From Chrysochromulina tobinii (lineage: Eukaryota > Haptophyta > Prymnesiales > Chrysochromulinaceae): DNA of 30,491 nt. The first letter of the stretch is position 1. Every line of letters begins with the position of its first letter. Positions 23,001 to 29,517 of this stretch are shown in pieces. The notes under the pieces were generated by a model, which made no database searches, was not told the DNA's origin, and worked only from the letters and a program-made list of their open reading frames with translations. The position numbers and the translations under genes are program-made. The DNA is taken from assembly GCA_001275005.1 (NCBI GenBank), contig JWZX01002263.1, positions 1 through 30,491 of the forward strand, written 5' to 3'.

Positions 23001-26000
23001 GCCGCACAGGAGGCTGCAGGCACGATGGCGCTGCAGGTGATCCACCACACGCTCTCTTGCTGCCCTCTGATGGCCACTGAGTACAGGCTGAGCGCCAGCT
23101 GATTGCCATCCTCATCAGGTCATCCACACGCTCTCGCTCGACGACGACAACCAAGACGCCTTCGCGCGTACCGGTATCATCGGTCAGCTCGAGATCCAGC
23201 TCAACGGTGGCTGCGAGGCAGCGCAACGGCTCGCCGCGAACACGCTCACCAATATCGCCAAGATCTCGATCTCGCTGCGCAAGCAGGTGCGCTCATCATC
23301 AGCGCTGATGACCTCTGATTGCATCGCTCAGATCTCGATCTCGCCGCGCAATCAGGTCTCGCTCAATCTCGTCAAGTTGCTCGTCAGCCCGAGCGAAGAC
23401 ATGCGTAAACGAGCGGGGGCTCTGCTGCAGGACGAGAAGGAGGGTCTGGGCGGTGCGTCCAAGCAGCTGCAAAAGGAGACTGTGATTGCGGGGGGAGTGG
23501 CGCCGTTGGTCGAGCTGCTGAAAGATGGGGGAGGTTACCTCGAGGCGCACACGTACGTGCTGCAGAGCCTCTCGAGGATGATTACGGAAGCCATCTCAGC
23601 TTTGATGAGCCTCTGATGAGCTCTGATTGCCTCTCTCATCAGGTACGCGCTGTGGAGCCTCTCGATGATTACGGATGCCATCTGCCGGGCACGGATCGTC
23701 GAGGAGATGGGCATCCCGGCGCTCACTCGCTCGCTCGCCGACCGCAAGTTGAGCCTCGACGCGCGCGAGAACGGCGCGTCCATCCTCTCCAACCTCGCCA
23801 TCGACCGCTCTTCTCACGAGGAGATCATCGAGAATCGGGCTGTGCCGCTACTTGTGGGTATGCTCGGCTCGACAGAGGAATGGACTACTGCGGGGAAGAA
23901 GCACGCGGCGGTCGGACTCGCACGCTTGGCAGCGGACGACCAGGCGCGTGATTGCATGCTGGTGCTGATTGCATGCTGATTGCATGCTGATTGCATGCTG
24001 ACTCGTACGCTTGTCAGCGGACGAGCAGGCGCGCCAACTGCTCCTGTGCTGATAGCATGCTTGTGCTGATTGCATGCTCGTGCTGAGTGCATGCTGAGTG
24101 TGCATGCCTTTCCGACGAGCAGGCGCGCCAACTGCTCCTGTGCAAGGAGGGCGTCATCGCGCCGCTCGTGCACTGGATTGTGCCCAACGAGGCGCGTGCA
24201 CAGGATGAGGCCGCGGTCGACCCGTCGCTGCGGCAGGTGGCGGCCCTCGCACTCGCTGACGTGGCACGCGGAAATCCGACCGTGCAGACACTGATCACCG
24301 AAGCGGCCGTTCTCGAGCCGTTACTCTCGATGCTCGACCTCAAGACACTGCCCGAAAATCTGACCTCCGCGTGCACGCTGCTGGCCACCCTCGCCGCCGA
24401 CCACCGCGCCAACCAGCTGCAGAGCGCCCAACACGGCGCGCTGCCGCTGCTCGTGGCGCTCATCTCGAGCCCCCCCTCGTCGCAGCCAGGCACCAAGGAG
24501 CGCCACGCTTGATTGCATGCTGATTGCATGCTGATTGCATGCTAATCGCATGCTGATCGCATGCTGATTGCATGTTGATTGCATGCTGATGGCCATGAGT
24601 TGCCTCCCCCATCAGGAGCGCATCCGCGAGCGCGCAGCCCAGGCGCTCGCTATGCTGTGCGACAGCTCCGAGATACAGATCTCGCTCGCCAAGGAGGGGG
24701 GCGTGCCGCCGCTCGTCGCGCTGCTCAGCTCGCCCAATCTGGCCACGCAGGTGATTGCGATGGATTGCAGCTGATCACGATGGATGACGATGGATTGCCG
24801 CTGCTGATTACGCCCAATCTGGCCTCGCAGGAGTCCGCCTCTGATTGCCTCTGATTGCCTCCTCTGATTGCCTCTAATTGCCTCCTCTGATTGCCTCTGA
24901 TTGCCTCTGATTGCCGCTGCTCAGCTCGCCCAATCTGGCCTCGCAGGAGTCCGCCGCGCGCTGTTGTGGGCTGCTCGCCTCCGAGCACCTGCCCATACAA
25001 CTCGCCCTCTGGCATCAGAAGGCGGATGAGCAGCTTGCGGTCTTGCTGGGCTCCGACTCGCGCGTCACTCAGGGATGGGCACAAAAGGCGCTGCTGCACC
25101 TCGCCATCTGCTCGGAGAGTCGCGCCGCCATCGTCGCACGCCTCGTCTCCTGCCTGGGTGGACGGAGCACGTCCGCCCAATTCAAGGCGGCCGAAGCTCT
25201 CGCAGATCTCTTGGAACGCATCCCAAACGCGCGCCACACGATTGCTCAGGAAGGCGCGGTCGGTCCGCTCGTCGCGCTACTGGGCACCGGCCAGCGTGCG
25301 GATCGCTTCACGCCGCCAGAGCGCGCGGCGGCGGTGCTGGCGGAGGTGGCGAAGCTCCATGAGAGCAAAGGCGAGATGGAGCCAGATTGCATGCCGGATT
25401 GGATGTGGATTGCATGCCGGATTGCATGCCGGATTTGGATGTGGATTGCATGTGGATTGCATGCTGATTGGATGTGGATTGCATGGTGATGGAACGCAAT
25501 CAGTGCATGCTGATTGCATGGTGATGGCCTCGCTCCGCTCCTCAGGCGAGATTGAGCGTGCGGGCGGGCTAGCGCCTCTGGTGATGATGCTCGGGAGTCG
25601 CGGCGCACAAGCCCATGCGGCATGCGCTCTCTGGCACATGTCGATCGTTGCGAGTAACAAGGCGATCATCCTGCAGCTCGGCGCCGTGCCGCTCGTGGTG
25701 GCTGTCCTTTCGCACGGCGACCGAAAAGCGAAGCCGTCGTGCCTCCACCTGATGCTGCAGCTCGCCTCCTCCTCTGACGCGAAGGCACTCATCGTGCAGG
25801 CGCGCTGATGAGCTATGATGAGCTCTGATGAGCTCTGATGAGCTCTGATGGCCCCTCTGATGGTCGCTTGATTGCGCCTCCTCTGATGACGCGAAGGCGC
25901 TCATCGTGCAGGCGAGGAACTTAACCGTCCTCCTCGCACAGATTGCGACTGATTGCGACTGATTGCGACTGATTGCGACTGATTGCGACTGGTTTCCTTG

Positions 26001-28618
26001 CATGCAGGCGGGGAGCATCTCCGTCCTCCTCGGCATGCTCCAACTCTCCGATCAAATCTCCGATCAAATCTCCGAGCCCGCCCCCGAGCTGGACGTGCGG
26101 CCTGCGCCGTCGCCGCCGCCTTTGTCGGAGGGCGGCAAATCTGAAGGGGTGCCCGATGCACCGGGCTTGTCGGATGGGGTTCATGCGGTCGTCTTGGCAC
26201 TCCTATCGGTGCTCGACACAACGCTCCGAGGGCCTCTGATTGCATTGATTGCGGTCACCTATCGGTGCTCGACACAACGCTCCGAAGGCCTCTGATTGCA
26301 TTGATTGCGGTCGTCGACCCAACTCTCGTCACCCGAGCTGCCCTCGGAGTGCCCGCAACTGCCCTGATGGGATCTGATTGCAGACGATGCTCGCTCTGAT
26401 TGCGCATGATGGGCTCTGATTGCACACGATGCTCGCTCTGATTGCGCATGATGGGCTCTGATTGCAGACGATGCTCACGGATTGCGCATGATTGGGCCTC
26501 TCATCAGGTGCTCGCTCGAGATCAGAAGGCCTACCGGACGGCCATCGTGCAGGGCGGCGGGTTGGCCATTCTCATCCCGATCGCTTGTACCTCGCCTCCG
26601 GGCCCGACACTGCATCACGCGGTGAGCTGATCGCACACTGATTGCACACTGATTGCACACTGATTGCACACTGATTGCATACTGATTGCATACTGATCGC
26701 ATGCTAATTGCATCGCCTGCTGCCCGACACTCCATCACGCGGCATGGGGTCTCGTGCATGCATGCGCTCCCGCGTCTCGTCTATTGCCGCTCATGATCAC
26801 CGATGGCCCTAATTTGGCAGGTGAGCTGCCTGTGGGGACTGGCCCAGGATCCAAGCGTGCGCTCTCGCATCGTCGAGTCGACCGAGATCATCGAGCGGCT
26901 CGTCGCTCTCCTCACGGGCGAGGCGAGTGGAGAGACGCAGAAGATGGCGGCGTCGGCCCTGGTGCTGCTCGCGCAGGATGAGCAGGGTGTTGCGGGGCTG
27001 AGGTGAGTGATTGCATGCTGAGGTGATTGCATGCTGAGGTGATTGCATGCCGAGGTGAGTGATTGCATGCTGGCGTGATTGCATGCTGGAGTCGGCGCGC
27101 ACACTCGGCTCACAACCCTGCTGATTGCCTCCCCTCATCATGATGACCTCCCTCATCAGGCTGGTGGGCGCGGCCACTCGGCTCAACACCCTCCGTTTTC
27201 TCGTCGACGGCTGGCTACAAACGCAGGCATCCATTGTCCTTGAGCTCATCGGCCACGGGGGCGGCGGGGGCGGCGCGGGCGGCGGCGGGGGCGGCGGCGG
27301 CGGCGGTGGAGGTGGGGGCGATGGGGCGTTACTTTTTGGGGCGCCCAAGACGCCGCGTCTCCACCAATTCGTCCGCTCGAATCCGGCGCCTCTCCTCGAG
27401 TGGTACGCCTCATGATGAGCCCTGATGACGCCTGATTGCGATGGACCCAGGTGGATGGCTCCCTGATTGCTCATGATGGTCTACGATTGCCTCCCTCATC
27501 AGGTGCGAGTCGCCGCGGGGGTACATGCCCCTGATGAGCCCTGATGACGCCTGATTGCCTCCCTCATCAGGTGCGAGTCGCCGCGGGGGTACATGCCCAC
27601 GACGCCGCGCGGCGGGATCAGCCCAACCCGACGCGAGGTCAAAGGCGACGGATTGCAATCGAGGGGGCTGAGCGAGACGCTCCTCGCGCGCTGGCAGTCG
27701 AAGCTCGCCACCAACCACCCTGAGCTCAATTGGATGAATCTGCTCGGGCCCAAGAATAGCGAGCAGGGCGACAATCACATGGCTGAGCTCGCGCTCGGGT
27801 TTCGTGTGAAAGAGACGGTCCTTGTGGAGACCGAAGAGAAGACGGGACGCACCGCGACCGTGCAGGTGCACTATGATGACCCGTGATGGCCACTGAGGAC
27901 TTGAAATGGCCACTGATGACCCGTGATGGCCACTGATGACCCGTGATGGCCACTGATGACCCGTGATGGCCACTGATGACCCGTGATGGCCCGCGATCGC
28001 ATGCAGTACATTGGGCGCGTGCCCGAGATAGGCAAGGGCTACTGGATCGGTGTGGAATTCGAGACGCCCGAAGGCAAGCACGATGGCTCCATCGGCACGG
28101 CCACGTATTTCCAGGCCAAGCACGCCCACGGCAGCTTCGTGCGCCCCGACCACATCCGCAGGGTGGGGGGGTCGCCCGGTACGACGCCGGTCGCCGTCAC
28201 GGGCGCAATCAAGGACTCGAGCACGAGCCCATCGCCCAAGGGAAAACCGAACCTCAAGCTCAAGGGAGGCGCCGTCATGGGCACCCCGTCCTCCAAAGAA
28301 GGCGCCGTCATGGGCGCTCCGGGCGGCGCGGGCGGCGCGAGTGCGGCGAGCGCGCGGGGCCAGGGGCGGGGCGACACGAGCGACCGGGCTGGGCGGGGGG
28401 GGCGGGCTGGCCGAGGGTCGCAGCCGGCATCGCAGCGCTCGGCGCGGGGGAAGAAGGACAATGGCCGCGACAATGCCAAGGAGGTGAGCTTCGACACGAG
28501 CAAGGAGCCTCCTCCCCCTGCGACGCGCGAGCCGAAGATGACCAAGAAGGCGAGCGCGAAGAAGTTGAGCAGGGGGCGGTCTGCCATGCAGAAGATTGAC
28601 GAGGCGGAGGACGAATGA
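11070..28618 (+). CDS. Giant armadillo-repeat protein with C-terminal CAP-Gly domain (40 exons)
   Basis: Joining 40 exons across 39 introns gives a spliced CDS of 10,701 nt, or 3,566 residues; every junction keeps frame and restores ARM sequence. The start ATG has a strong GCCGCCATGA context and the TGA stop is at 28616-28618. Almost the whole protein is armadillo repeats, recognised by recurring GGI-x-PLV-x-LL and A-x-x-AL-x-x-LA helices with N-Q/N-R between them. Low-complexity inserts include Gly/Ala plus (Asp-Lys)8 at residues about 690-713, a Ser/Ala/Pro loop in exon 17 and a poly-Gly loop in exon 38. A CAP-Gly domain follows at about residues 3338-3416, then a basic Gly/Arg/Lys-rich tail. 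ARM repeats bind protein partners and CAP-Gly domains bind tubulin or EB-type C-terminal tails, so I infer a microtubule-linked scaffold. Individual splice sites are inferred from frame and family pattern, not from RNA. Confidence 0.85.
11952..12095 (+). repeat. Intron 1: whole intron duplicated in tandem
   Basis: Two head-to-tail copies, 11952-12018 and 12019-12095, each start with GT(C/T)AGCTCATCCGGAGCG and end in CATCAG. No exon lies between them, so either copy could be spliced alone in principle. Confidence 0.85.
13044..13327 (+). repeat. Intron 4: nested minisatellites
   Basis: Holds four GATGGAGTGC units (13058-13097) and a 30-bp unit repeated at 13121-13150 and 13177-13206. It ends with CTGATGA words and CATCAG. 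Confidence 0.75.
13648..13781 (+). other. Intron 6 with a copy of the uninterrupted exon 6/7 junction
   Basis: Inside the intron, about 13682-13722 repeats the end of exon 6 (ATGCGCGAG-AG) joined directly to the start of exon 7 (GGTACGGG-CATCCACTAC), with a few substitutions. Filler follows, then CCTCCCTCATCAG. Confidence 0.75.
13975..14088 (+). repeat. Duplicated acceptor plus exon 8 start
   Basis: A 49-bp segment (13975-14023, repeated at 14040-14088, period 65) carries GATTGCATGCAG and the first bases of exon 8. The first copy runs into a stop soon after, so the second acceptor (14064) must be used for the full protein. Confidence 0.85.
14298..14345 (+). repeat. In-frame GACAAG array coding (Asp-Lys)8
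   Basis: Eight perfect hexamers in exon 8, in frame, inside a low-complexity insert between ARM repeats. Poly-Gly and Ala codons lie just upstream. Confidence 0.9.
14745..14974 (+). other. Intron 8 with a copy of the uninterrupted exon 8/9 junction
   Basis: About 14785-14815 repeats CTCATCATCAAGCAGCTG (end of exon 8) fused to GG-GGCATGCTCGA (start of exon 9). The true donor starts GTGCGCATGC, itself a copy of the exon 9 start GTGGGCATGC. Confidence 0.78.
15248..15487 (+). repeat. 80-bp tandem units spanning exon 9 end and intron 9
   Basis: Units start at 15248, 15328 and 15408, exactly 80 bp apart. Each has the end of exon 9 (ACGGCGAAGGAGACGAGTGC) followed by CTGATGACC words; the first two close with CATCAG and CGTCAG respectively, and the third decays into filler. 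Only the first unit is coding. Confidence 0.88.
15780..15876 (+). repeat. Intron 10 tandem units
   Basis: Three copies of a unit of about 30 bp (GCTCTGATGACGATCGCAAT plus a CTCGCCCA-type end) start at 15780, 15811 and 15840, with a partial fourth at 15869. Confidence 0.8.
16334..16478 (+). repeat. Intron 12: duplicated segment
   Basis: A segment of about 60 bp with GTGCCTCCAACGGCCTC and GTGCTCACCACGGCGCCC occurs twice (about 16340-16402 and 16400-16466). Parts resemble the end of exon 12 and the start of exon 13. Confidence 0.65.
17117..17249 (+). repeat. 31-bp direct repeat bridging both ends of intron 15
   Basis: 17117-17147 and 17219-17249 match at 30 of 31 positions. Each contains AAG|GTTCGTC. 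The intron 17141-17242 runs from AG|GT of the first copy to AG|GT of the second, with TGATTGCCAC filler between. Confidence 0.88.
17701..17812 (+). repeat. Low-complexity coding insert in exon 17
   Basis: Tandem GCCTCCCCC units code for SPASPASP. Further on, tandem GAGATTAGCGCC-type units code for EISAEISAEI. Both sit in frame in a loop between ARM repeats. Confidence 0.7.
18144..18220 (+). repeat. Intron 17: three copies of the acceptor module
   Basis: Units of 28 bp start at 18144, 18172 and 18200, each with GATGACCTCCCTCATCA. The first two end in CATCAC and only the last in CATCAG, so just one copy is a usable acceptor. Confidence 0.88.
18434..18557 (+). repeat. Intron 18: duplicated acceptor module, upstream copy inactive
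   Basis: A 42-bp segment at 18434-18475 recurs at 18516-18557 with one difference. The upstream copy is followed by C (CATCAC), the downstream copy by G (CATCAG). Confidence 0.85.
18767..18828 (+). repeat. Intron 19: GATTGCCTTCG minisatellite
   Basis: Five perfect 11-bp units and part of a sixth fill the centre of intron 19. Confidence 0.9.
19661..20276 (+). other. Intron 20, the longest, with repeated acceptors
   Basis: At 616 bp this is the largest intron. CATCAG occurs at 22-bp spacing (ending 20178, 20200, 20222), then a CATGAG, then the true acceptor ending 20276. About 19722-19760 looks like a decayed copy of the exon 20/21 junction. Two related segments lie at about 20005-20040 and 20070-20115. 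No gene was found in it. Confidence 0.7.
20503..20626 (+). other. Intron 21 whose acceptor is a copy of the exon 21 end
   Basis: Exon 21 ends CTGCTCGCCAAGGGCTCTCT followed by CGAGGCGCAG. The intron ends CTGCTCGCAACGCTTGCTCG followed by AGGCGCAG. The acceptor AG is therefore derived from duplicated coding sequence. Confidence 0.78.
20751..20844 (+). repeat. Intron 22: GATGACGCTCT minisatellite
   Basis: Eight 11-bp units and a partial ninth follow the donor. A second duplicated segment with CTGAGCCTGGTCTCG precedes the acceptor. Confidence 0.9.
21233..21343 (+). repeat. Perfect 33-bp direct repeat defining intron 23
   Basis: 21233-21265 (start of the intron) and 21311-21343 (start of exon 24) are identical over 33 bp, beginning GTAAGCTCGACTCGAGC. 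The offset equals the intron length, 78 bp. The rest of the intron is CTGATGACC filler and CCTCCCTCATCAG. Confidence 0.92.
21408..21730 (+). repeat. Intron 24: four copies of acceptor plus exon start
   Basis: CTCGATGGCAG|GCTCGTGTC occurs with AG ending at 21482, 21557, 21643 and 21718 (spacing 75, 86, 75). Only the last continues in frame into exon 25. Between them lie TTGATTGCCTC words. Confidence 0.88.
22203..22393 (+). other. Intron 25: GC donor and internal exon 25/26 junction copy
   Basis: The donor is CAG|GCGAGT and the acceptor is CATGCAG|GCGGCT. About 22269-22368 repeats the end of exon 25 (GCGATGCTCGAGGACCATCC onward, with an expanded GAGATCCACCC part) joined at 22337/22338 directly to the start of exon 26 (GGCTGGGGCGCTCTG). 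Confidence 0.82.
22691..22879 (+). repeat. Exon 26 end repeated inside and at the end of intron 26
   Basis: CTCCTCTTTGGCA occurs at 22691 (exon), 22769 (middle of intron) and 22866 (acceptor). A GAGATT hexamer array of eight units fills 22721-22768. Confidence 0.85.
23261..23355 (+). repeat. Intron 28: acceptor is a copy of the exon 28 end
   Basis: 23261-23286 and 23330-23355 match at 24 of 26 positions; the first ends in the exon's AAGCAG, the second in the acceptor AATCAG. The offset is 69 bp, the full intron length. Confidence 0.88.
23553..23683 (+). repeat. Intron 29: exon 30 start repeated at the donor
   Basis: The intron's first 44 bp copy the first 41 bp of exon 30 with four substitutions and a 3-bp insertion, both starting GTACG and containing GAGCCTCTCG and ATGATTACGG. 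Confidence 0.85.
23944..24122 (+). other. Intron 30: GC donor and clear internal exon 30/31 junction copy
   Basis: 24001-24049 matches the last 28 bp of exon 30 at 25 of 28 positions, followed without a gap by the first 21 bp of exon 31 at 21 of 21. It then runs into TGATAG. The donor is GACCAG|GCGCGT and the acceptor GAGCAG|GCGCGC. Confidence 0.87.
24498..24615 (+). other. Intron 31: GATTGCATGCT array and possible GA donor
   Basis: Seven 11-bp GATTGCATGCT-like units fill 24511-24587. The likely junction is ACCAAG|GAGCGC to CATCAG|GAGCGC, giving a GA-AG intron that keeps frame. A GT donor at 24453 is an in-phase alternative. Confidence 0.65.
24721..24955 (+). repeat. Intron 32: three copies of exon 32 end and an uninterrupted junction
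   Basis: The last 30 bp of exon 32 recur at 24801-24830 (25 of 30) and 24917-24946 (29 of 30). The middle copy is followed directly by GAGTCCGCC, the start of exon 33, so it is an intron-free junction copy. Filler between is TGATTGCCTC. Confidence 0.86.
25371..25545 (+). other. Intron 33: GC donor that repeats the exon 34 start
   Basis: The donor side is AAAG|GCGAGATGGAGC and the acceptor side TCAG|GCGAGATTGAGC. The interior is built of GATTGCATG words. No in-phase GT donor was found nearby. Confidence 0.78.
25800..26007 (+). other. Intron 34: GC donor and internal exon 34/35 junction copy
   Basis: About 25875-25941 repeats the exon 34 end (GACGCGAAGGC-CTCATCGTGCAG) joined at 25911/25912 to a diverged exon 35 start (GCG-GGA then CCGTCCTCCTCG). 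CTGATGAGCT and GATTGCGACT arrays flank it. Confidence 0.78.
26203..26314 (+). repeat. 56-bp tandem repeat across the exon 35 end
   Basis: CTATCGGTGCTCGACACAAC and the following bases occur at 26203 and again at 26259. The first copy holds the end of exon 35 and the donor. GATGCTCGCTCTGATTGCGC units follow in intron 35. Confidence 0.85.
27257..27319 (+). repeat. Poly-Gly coding tract in exon 38
   Basis: GGC/GGG codons give a Gly run broken by one Ala, in a linker between the last ARM repeats and the CAP-Gly region. Confidence 0.85.
27503..27598 (+). repeat. Duplicated acceptor plus exon 39 start (68-bp period)
   Basis: CCTCCCTCATCAG|GTGCGAG and the following bases occur with AG ending at 27502 and 27570. 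The first copy of the exon start runs into CTGATGAG filler, so only the second leads to the CAP-Gly exon. Confidence 0.87.
27797..28165 (+). other. CAP-Gly domain, split by the last intron
   Basis: Exon 39 ends with GFRVKETVLVETEEKTGRTA and TVQ. Exon 40 resumes with YIGRVPEIGKGYWIGVEFE, the signature GKHDGS (usually GKNDGS) and GSFVRPDHI. Removing 27866-28006 joins TVQ to YIGRVP exactly as in CAP-Gly proteins (TVRYIG), which confirms that splice junction. The His in place of Asn in the signature is unusual. The tail after it is Gly/Arg/Lys-rich and probably disordered. Confidence 0.9.
27883..27990 (+). repeat. Intron 39: 20-bp tandem array
   Basis: About five units of GTGATGGCCACTGATGACCC, the first one degenerate, fill the intron that splits the CAP-Gly domain. 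Confidence 0.88.
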
Positions 28619-28994
28619 CGTGTCGCCCGATAAGCGCGAGGCTACTGGTTGCGTGGAACATGAGAAGATGTGGCGACGCGGCATCCGGCAAGTACAGCTG
28701 TGAAAAACTAGTCTCTGAATCGAATGCACGGCACAGAGGTCTGATGTGATTAATTAGGATGTGATGTGAGAGTTCCGGGACCGAGTGTTCGGTTCGGTTT
28801 TCGTCGTACCTTTCATTTTGCGGTCCGAACACGGTCTTGAGATCTTCATAAACAAGAGTTCGGGCAATGCATTTTATCACGCCCCCCCTCCAGCGGGCCT
28901 CTCATCACGCCCCTCCCGCCCGTCCGAGAGCACCTGCGGCCATCTCGATGTCGTCATGGAATCCACACGCCGTGGTAGCCAGCCCCGACCGCGG

Positions 28995-29072
28995 GCGCAC
29001 CTTGGCCACGTCACATGCATGCGTCCCACACAGGCGCACCTTGGCCACGTCACATGCATGCGTCCCACGCAG
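28995..29072. repeat. 39-bp tandem duplication
   Basis: Two units starting at 28995 and 29034, with CACCTTGGCCACGTCACATG; each ends in CAG followed by GCGC, the same CAG|GC context as the GC-type intron borders. Confidence 0.85.
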
Positions 29073-29114
29073 GCGCTGCACTGAGCGCTCCCCTTTCTAG
29101 ATGGAGCAACATTC

Positions 29115-29272
29115 GCAGTCCGCCGTGCTCGAGCTTCGTCAACATGAGCAGTCCGCAATGCTAGAGCTTCGTCAACATTAGCAGTCCGCCGTGCTCGAGA
29201 TTCGTCAACATTAGCAGTCCGCCGTGCTCGAGATTCGTCAACATTAGCAGTCCGCCGTGCTCGAGCTTCGTC
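29115..29272. repeat. Five-unit 33-bp tandem array
   Basis: Units start at 29115, 29148, 29181, 29214 and 29247. Each has GCAGTCCGCCGTGCTCGAG and then TTCGTCAACATTA, with few substitutions. Confidence 0.92.
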
Positions 29273-29517
29273 CTGCCGACGCCTCCTCCTCCGCCATCAC
29301 CTCTCCTCCTCCGCCATCACCTCGCGTCCTTCGCCATCACCTCTCCGCCATCCACCTCCTCCACCATGATTGACCACTTCCTCCACCGTGATTGACCACC
29401 TCCTCCACCGTGATTGACCCCTCCACCATGATTGAACCCCGCCTCCGCCATCGCCTCCGCCATCGCCTCCGCCATTATTGAACCCCGCCTCCGCCCCCGT
29501 CGCAACCGCCTCCGGCC

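Larger units (their letters stand above)
20277..28618 (+). other. Exon map of the ARM/CAP-Gly gene, exons 21-40
   Basis: Exons: 20277-20502, 20627-20743, 20986-21232, 21311-21407, 21719-22202, 22394-22704, 22880-23036, 23119-23286, 23356-23552, 23643-23943, 24123-24497, 24616-24750, 24947-25370, 25546-25799, 26008-26208, 26508-26621, 26821-27002, 27160-27402, 27571-27865, 28007-28618. Donors after exons 25, 30, 33 and 34 are GC and after exon 31 GA. In-phase GT alternatives exist for exon 31 (intron from 24453, losing 15 residues) and exon 34 (GTGCAG, losing two residues). I see none for exons 25, 30 or 33. Confidence 0.76.
28619..29517. other. Intergenic region between convergent ARM/CAP-Gly and LRR genes
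   Basis: Contains both 3' ends, two tandem arrays listed separately, and from about 29281 to 29470 short repeats built on CCTCCGCCATCACC and CCACCATGATTGACC. No supported coding region was seen. Confidence 0.65.

Noticed and set aside
20744-24600. Regularly spaced short repeats as CRISPR arrays
   Set aside because: Repeats are contiguous 6-22-bp units without unique spacers, lie inside introns of a eukaryotic gene, and no cas genes are present.
11070-27415. About thirty separate small ARM-like genes
   Set aside because: Each open stretch ends in intron filler, and joining at AG|G sites restores ARM repeats with correct phase across 39 junctions, so they are exons of one gene.
11952-28006. 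Classical DNA transposon or retroelement insertions as the source of the introns
   Set aside because: No terminal inverted repeats, transposase, reverse transcriptase or fixed-length element; flanking repeats vary from a few to over 30 bp and are copies of local exon sequence.
27410-28729. Minus-strand frame of 439 codons
   Set aside because: Lies over the CAP-Gly exons, which have clear family signatures on the plus strand.
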